Below, piece by piece: positions 5,089 through 7,477 of a DNA stretch of 7,477 nucleotides (positions are counted from its first letter, which is position 1; each line of letters begins with the position of its first letter). The notes beneath the pieces are model-generated. The model made no database searches. It was given only the letters and a program-made list of their open reading frames with translations, and was not told where the DNA came from. A program made the translations under genes and the position numbers. Source of the stretch: Anaerolineales bacterium (GTDB taxonomy: Bacteria > Chloroflexota > Anaerolineae > Anaerolineales > UBA4823); NCBI GenBank assembly GCA_026415275.1, contig JAOAHK010000104.1, forward strand, positions 1 through 7,477, read 5' to 3'.

Positions 5089-7477
5089 ATGAATAACCTA
5101 CGTCTAGGTCTAAAGTTAGCAATTGGCTTCGGTATTGTATTGCTTTTGACCATTGCAGTCGCAGCAGTCGGATTTTGGGGGGTTAATCAAACCCGAAGAT
5201 CGGCGGCGATCCGCAATGCAATTAATCAACTTGGATTGACCTTTGAAGAAGCGCGACGACAGGAGAAGAACTTTCAGATCCGCGGCTTTGAGGTATGGCA
5301 AGGGGATACCGAAAACGCAGTGCAAAAGCACGCTGCTCTGATGGCAAAGCTCAAACAGCAAATTGCCGACCTTGAACCGCAACTCCAAGGCGAGGCTGCT
5401 CAGGTTCTAGCAGAAGTGAAGTCCTCCGTGACCCAATATGAAACAAAATTTGCAGAAATGGTCTCTGCACAGCAGCGCAAAGACCAAGCTGTGCAGCGCT
5501 GGACAGAGATCGCTACCAAGTTTACTGCGGAGGTACAAGATATACAGACCAATGTGCTAGACCGCGAAGTGGAGGATGCGCGCGCCCGACAGGACTTGGA
5601 AGCCCTAAGCAAATGGTATGCCATTTCCAATAGCTTCAATATTGAGTTGGTGCAGAACTTTTATCTTTTGCGCGTCCAAGCCGATTTACTGATCCAAAGT
5701 AAAAACCCAGCCGAAGACTGGCGGCTCTTTCAGCTTCAGTTGACCAAAACCAAAGGAGGTCTCTTTCGCTATCGCAGCTTGGCAGCCGGCAACAGTCGCG
5801 CCGTTGAAGCCAGCAATCGTTTTCAGGAACTACTTGACAGTTACCTCGCTGCTGGCCAAGAATTCTATCAAGCTGCGGTGGATATGCAGCAGATTGAGTC
5901 GGAAATGGTACCTGTCGCGCGAAGTGTTGGTGACAAGCGGGTTGTCCTTGTTGAATTAGCAACCCAGCAAATTCAAGCAGCCCAACAAACAACTACGCGC
6001 ATGTCGGTAATTGCTGTTGTCATCGCTTTGACCCTCGGCTTGGGCATCAGTTGGATGATCACCCAAAACATCCTCGACCCGGTTCACGATTTAAAGAAGG
6101 CGGCTGCGCAAATCGCCGAAGGGAGAGTCAATGTCAAGCTTGATGAACAACGCAAGGATGAGATGGGTGACCTGAGCCGCGCCTTTGTCAAAATGGTGGC
6201 TTATCTCCAGGAAATGGCAACGGCCGCTGAAAACATTGCTCGGGGCGATCTCTCGGTTAGCGTGCAGCCGCGTTCGGAGCAAGACATACTGGGCAATGCT
6301 TTTGCTCAGATGATCGCCAACCTGCGCTCCTTGATCGAGAAAGTGATGCAGAGTGCCAATGCGGTGGGCTTGTTTTCAGAGCAACTTGCGAGCGCGGCTC
6401 AACAATCCGATCATGTAGTCGAGCAGATTGCCCAAACGCTGCAACAGGTTTCTCGCGGTATTGCTCAAGAGTCTGACTCGGTAACGCGCACCGCCGCCTC
6501 TGCAGAACAGATGAACCGCGCTATTGAGGGCGTTGCTCGTGGCGCTCAGGAACAAGCGCAAGCTGTTGCTTTGGCTTCGAACTTGACGGGTGAAATTGGC
6601 AGCAAGATTGAAGAAGTTAAGCAAAATGCCCAAGAAGCGGGGCAGAGCGCCGACGCAGCCGCGCGAAGTGCTCAGAGCGGCGTAGGGACTGTTAATCAAG
6701 TGTTAGCTGGAATGCAGCAGATGAGCGCTCGCGTAATCGATACCGCTAGCCGCGTCGAAGAGATGGGCAAGCGCTCGGAGGAAATTGGCACGATCCTGGA
6801 GACCATTGAGGACATTGCCAGCCAGACCAATCTGCTCGCTCTCAACGCTGCAATTGAAGCTGCGCGGGCTGGGGAACATGGCAAGGGTTTTGCTGTTGTC
6901 GCAGACGAAGTGCGCAAATTAGCCGAACGAGCTGCGGCAGCCACTCGCGATATCAGTGCCTTAATCCATCAAATTCAACAATCGGTGCAAGAAGCGGTGG
7001 ATGCCATGCATCTCAGCGCACAGGAGGTCAAAGCCACCAGCGAGCGTTCGCAAATGGCTGGCAGCGTCCTTGAAGAGATCGAAAAGTCGGTAGCGAATGT
7101 GGCTGAGCGGATTCGACGCACCGAAGCAGCGGTCGAGAAAATGAAAGAAGCCACTTCAAAGCTCGTTGACGCAATGGATACCGTCTCGGCAATTGTTGAA
7201 GAGAACACAGCCGCCACCGAAGAGATGGCTGCCAGCTCTGGTGAGGTCAACCAAGCCATTGAGAACATCGCCACCGTCAGTGAAGAGAACAGCGCAGCAA
7301 TTGAAGAGGTCTCAGCCTCAGCAGAAGAGATGAGCGCAACCGTAAAGGAGGTCAGTGCATCGGCAACCGAACTCGCCGAGATGGCGCGCGAGTTATCCCA
7401 GGTTGTGAGCAATTTCTATTTGGGCGTGGGAACCGCCTTTCTCCAACAAGTGGAGCTGATCAAGCATCGCCATCTCA
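5089..7477 (+). CDS. Methyl-accepting chemotaxis protein with HBM-like sensor and two HAMP units (3' end outside window)
   Basis: The frame is open to the window edge (796 residues). TM1 spans about 10-30 and TM2 about 305-324, bracketing an extracytoplasmic region of about 270 mostly helical residues. That region opens with [15 protein letters not shown] (54-68), a stretch typical of helical bimodular (HBM) sensors such as McpS, some of which bind organic acids; the ligand here is unknown. A HAMP unit follows with the conserved DP (near 329-330) and [10 protein letters not shown], then a second HAMP-like unit starting near ENIARGDL. The long coiled coil contains the full signalling tip at 565-615, including [38 protein letters not shown] split around E590 and R593, which binds CheA and CheW. 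Glutamate/glutamine-rich pairs near residues 708-760 are plausible methylation sites. Past the coil, [21 protein letters not shown] suggests the start of another domain, perhaps a CZB zinc-binding domain. No che genes are seen nearby. Confidence 0.93.
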   Translation, partial: MNNLRLGLKLAIGFGIVLLLTIAVAAVGFWGVNQTRRSAAIRNAINQLGLTFEEARRQEKNFQIRGFEVWQGDTENAVQKHAALMAKLKQQIADLEPQLQGEAAQVLAEVKSSVTQYETKFAEMVSAQQRKDQAVQRWTEIATKFTAEVQDIQTNVLDREVEDARARQDLEALSKWYAISNSFNIELVQNFYLLRVQADLLIQSKNPAEDWRLFQLQLTKTKGGLFRYRSLAAGNSRAVEASNRFQELLDSYLAAGQEFYQAAVDMQQIESEMVPVARSVGDKRVVLVELATQQIQAAQQTTTRMSVIAVVIALTLGLGISWMITQNILDPVHDLKKAAAQIAEGRVNVKLDEQRKDEMGDLSRAFVKMVAYLQEMATAAENIARGDLSVSVQPRSEQDILGNAFAQMIANLRSLIEKVMQSANAVGLFSEQLASAAQQSDHVVEQIAQTLQQVSRGIAQESDSVTRTAASAEQMNRAIEGVARGAQEQAQAVALASNLTGEIGSKIEEVKQNAQEAGQSADAAARSAQSGVGTVNQVLAGMQQMSARVIDTASRVEEMGKRSEEIGTILETIEDIASQTNLLALNAAIEAARAGEHGKGFAVVADEVRKLAERAAAATRDISALIHQIQQSVQEAVDAMHLSAQEVKATSERSQMAGSVLEEIEKSVANVAERIRRTEAAVEKMKEATSKLVDAMDTVSAIVEENTAATEEMAASSGEVNQAIENIATVSEENSAAIEEVSASAEEMSATVKEVSASATELAEMARELSQVVSNFYLGVGTAFLQQVELIKHRHL

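Noticed and set aside
5116..7412. Several minus-strand open frames inside the chemoreceptor gene
   Set aside because: They are antisense shadows of the repetitive Ala/Glu/Ser-rich coiled coil, give low-complexity proteins and have no ribosome sites or recognisable domains.

Overview
The window reads as ordinary chromosome of a free-living bacterium, with no phage, transposon or CRISPR signature. Base composition is moderate and the genes sit on both strands. The gene set (HD-GYP tail, peroxiredoxin-glutaredoxin fusion, overlapping panB-panE, UbiA-family prenyltransferase of the menaquinone type, large chemoreceptor) and the CCCTCACCCCC(AG)CCCCTCTCCC-type intergenic repeats make me favour Chloroflexota, perhaps an Anaerolineae-like lineage. 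That placement is an inference from recognised patterns, not a search result.

Layout from left to right. Bases 1-126 hold the last 41 codons of an HD-GYP-type gene (+). Convergent to it, 144-944 (-), lies a peroxiredoxin fused to a glutaredoxin. Its frame contains one TGA, exactly at the peroxidatic cysteine of the PxxxTxxC motif, so it is most simply read as a selenoprotein. The divergent interval 945-1167 carries a strong promoter for that gene and, back to back, a promoter for panB with a 14-bp perfect palindrome between its -35 and -10 boxes. panB (1168-2088) and panE (2085-2996) overlap by ATGA and encode two successive steps of pantothenate synthesis. A 200-bp convergent gap holds two tandem copies of the GC-rich repeat. 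Two minus-strand genes follow: a PAPS-type sulfotransferase (3198-3929) and a UbiA-family prenyltransferase (3971-4834), probably MqnP. Each has a perfect TATAAT only 7-9 nt before its ATG, suggesting leaderless or nearly leaderless transcripts. A 254-bp divergent gap leads to a chemoreceptor (5089 to beyond the window end) with an HBM-like sensor, two HAMP units, a full signalling domain and the start of an extra C-terminal domain.

The panB-panE pair works as a unit feeding CoA synthesis. The prenyltransferase would supply menaquinone. The selenoperoxiredoxin with built-in glutaredoxin would detoxify peroxides using its own reducing module. The sulfotransferase has no visible partner here. 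The most notable item is the selenocysteine peroxiredoxin-glutaredoxin fusion, which a standard gene caller would truncate to a protein starting downstream of the catalytic residue.
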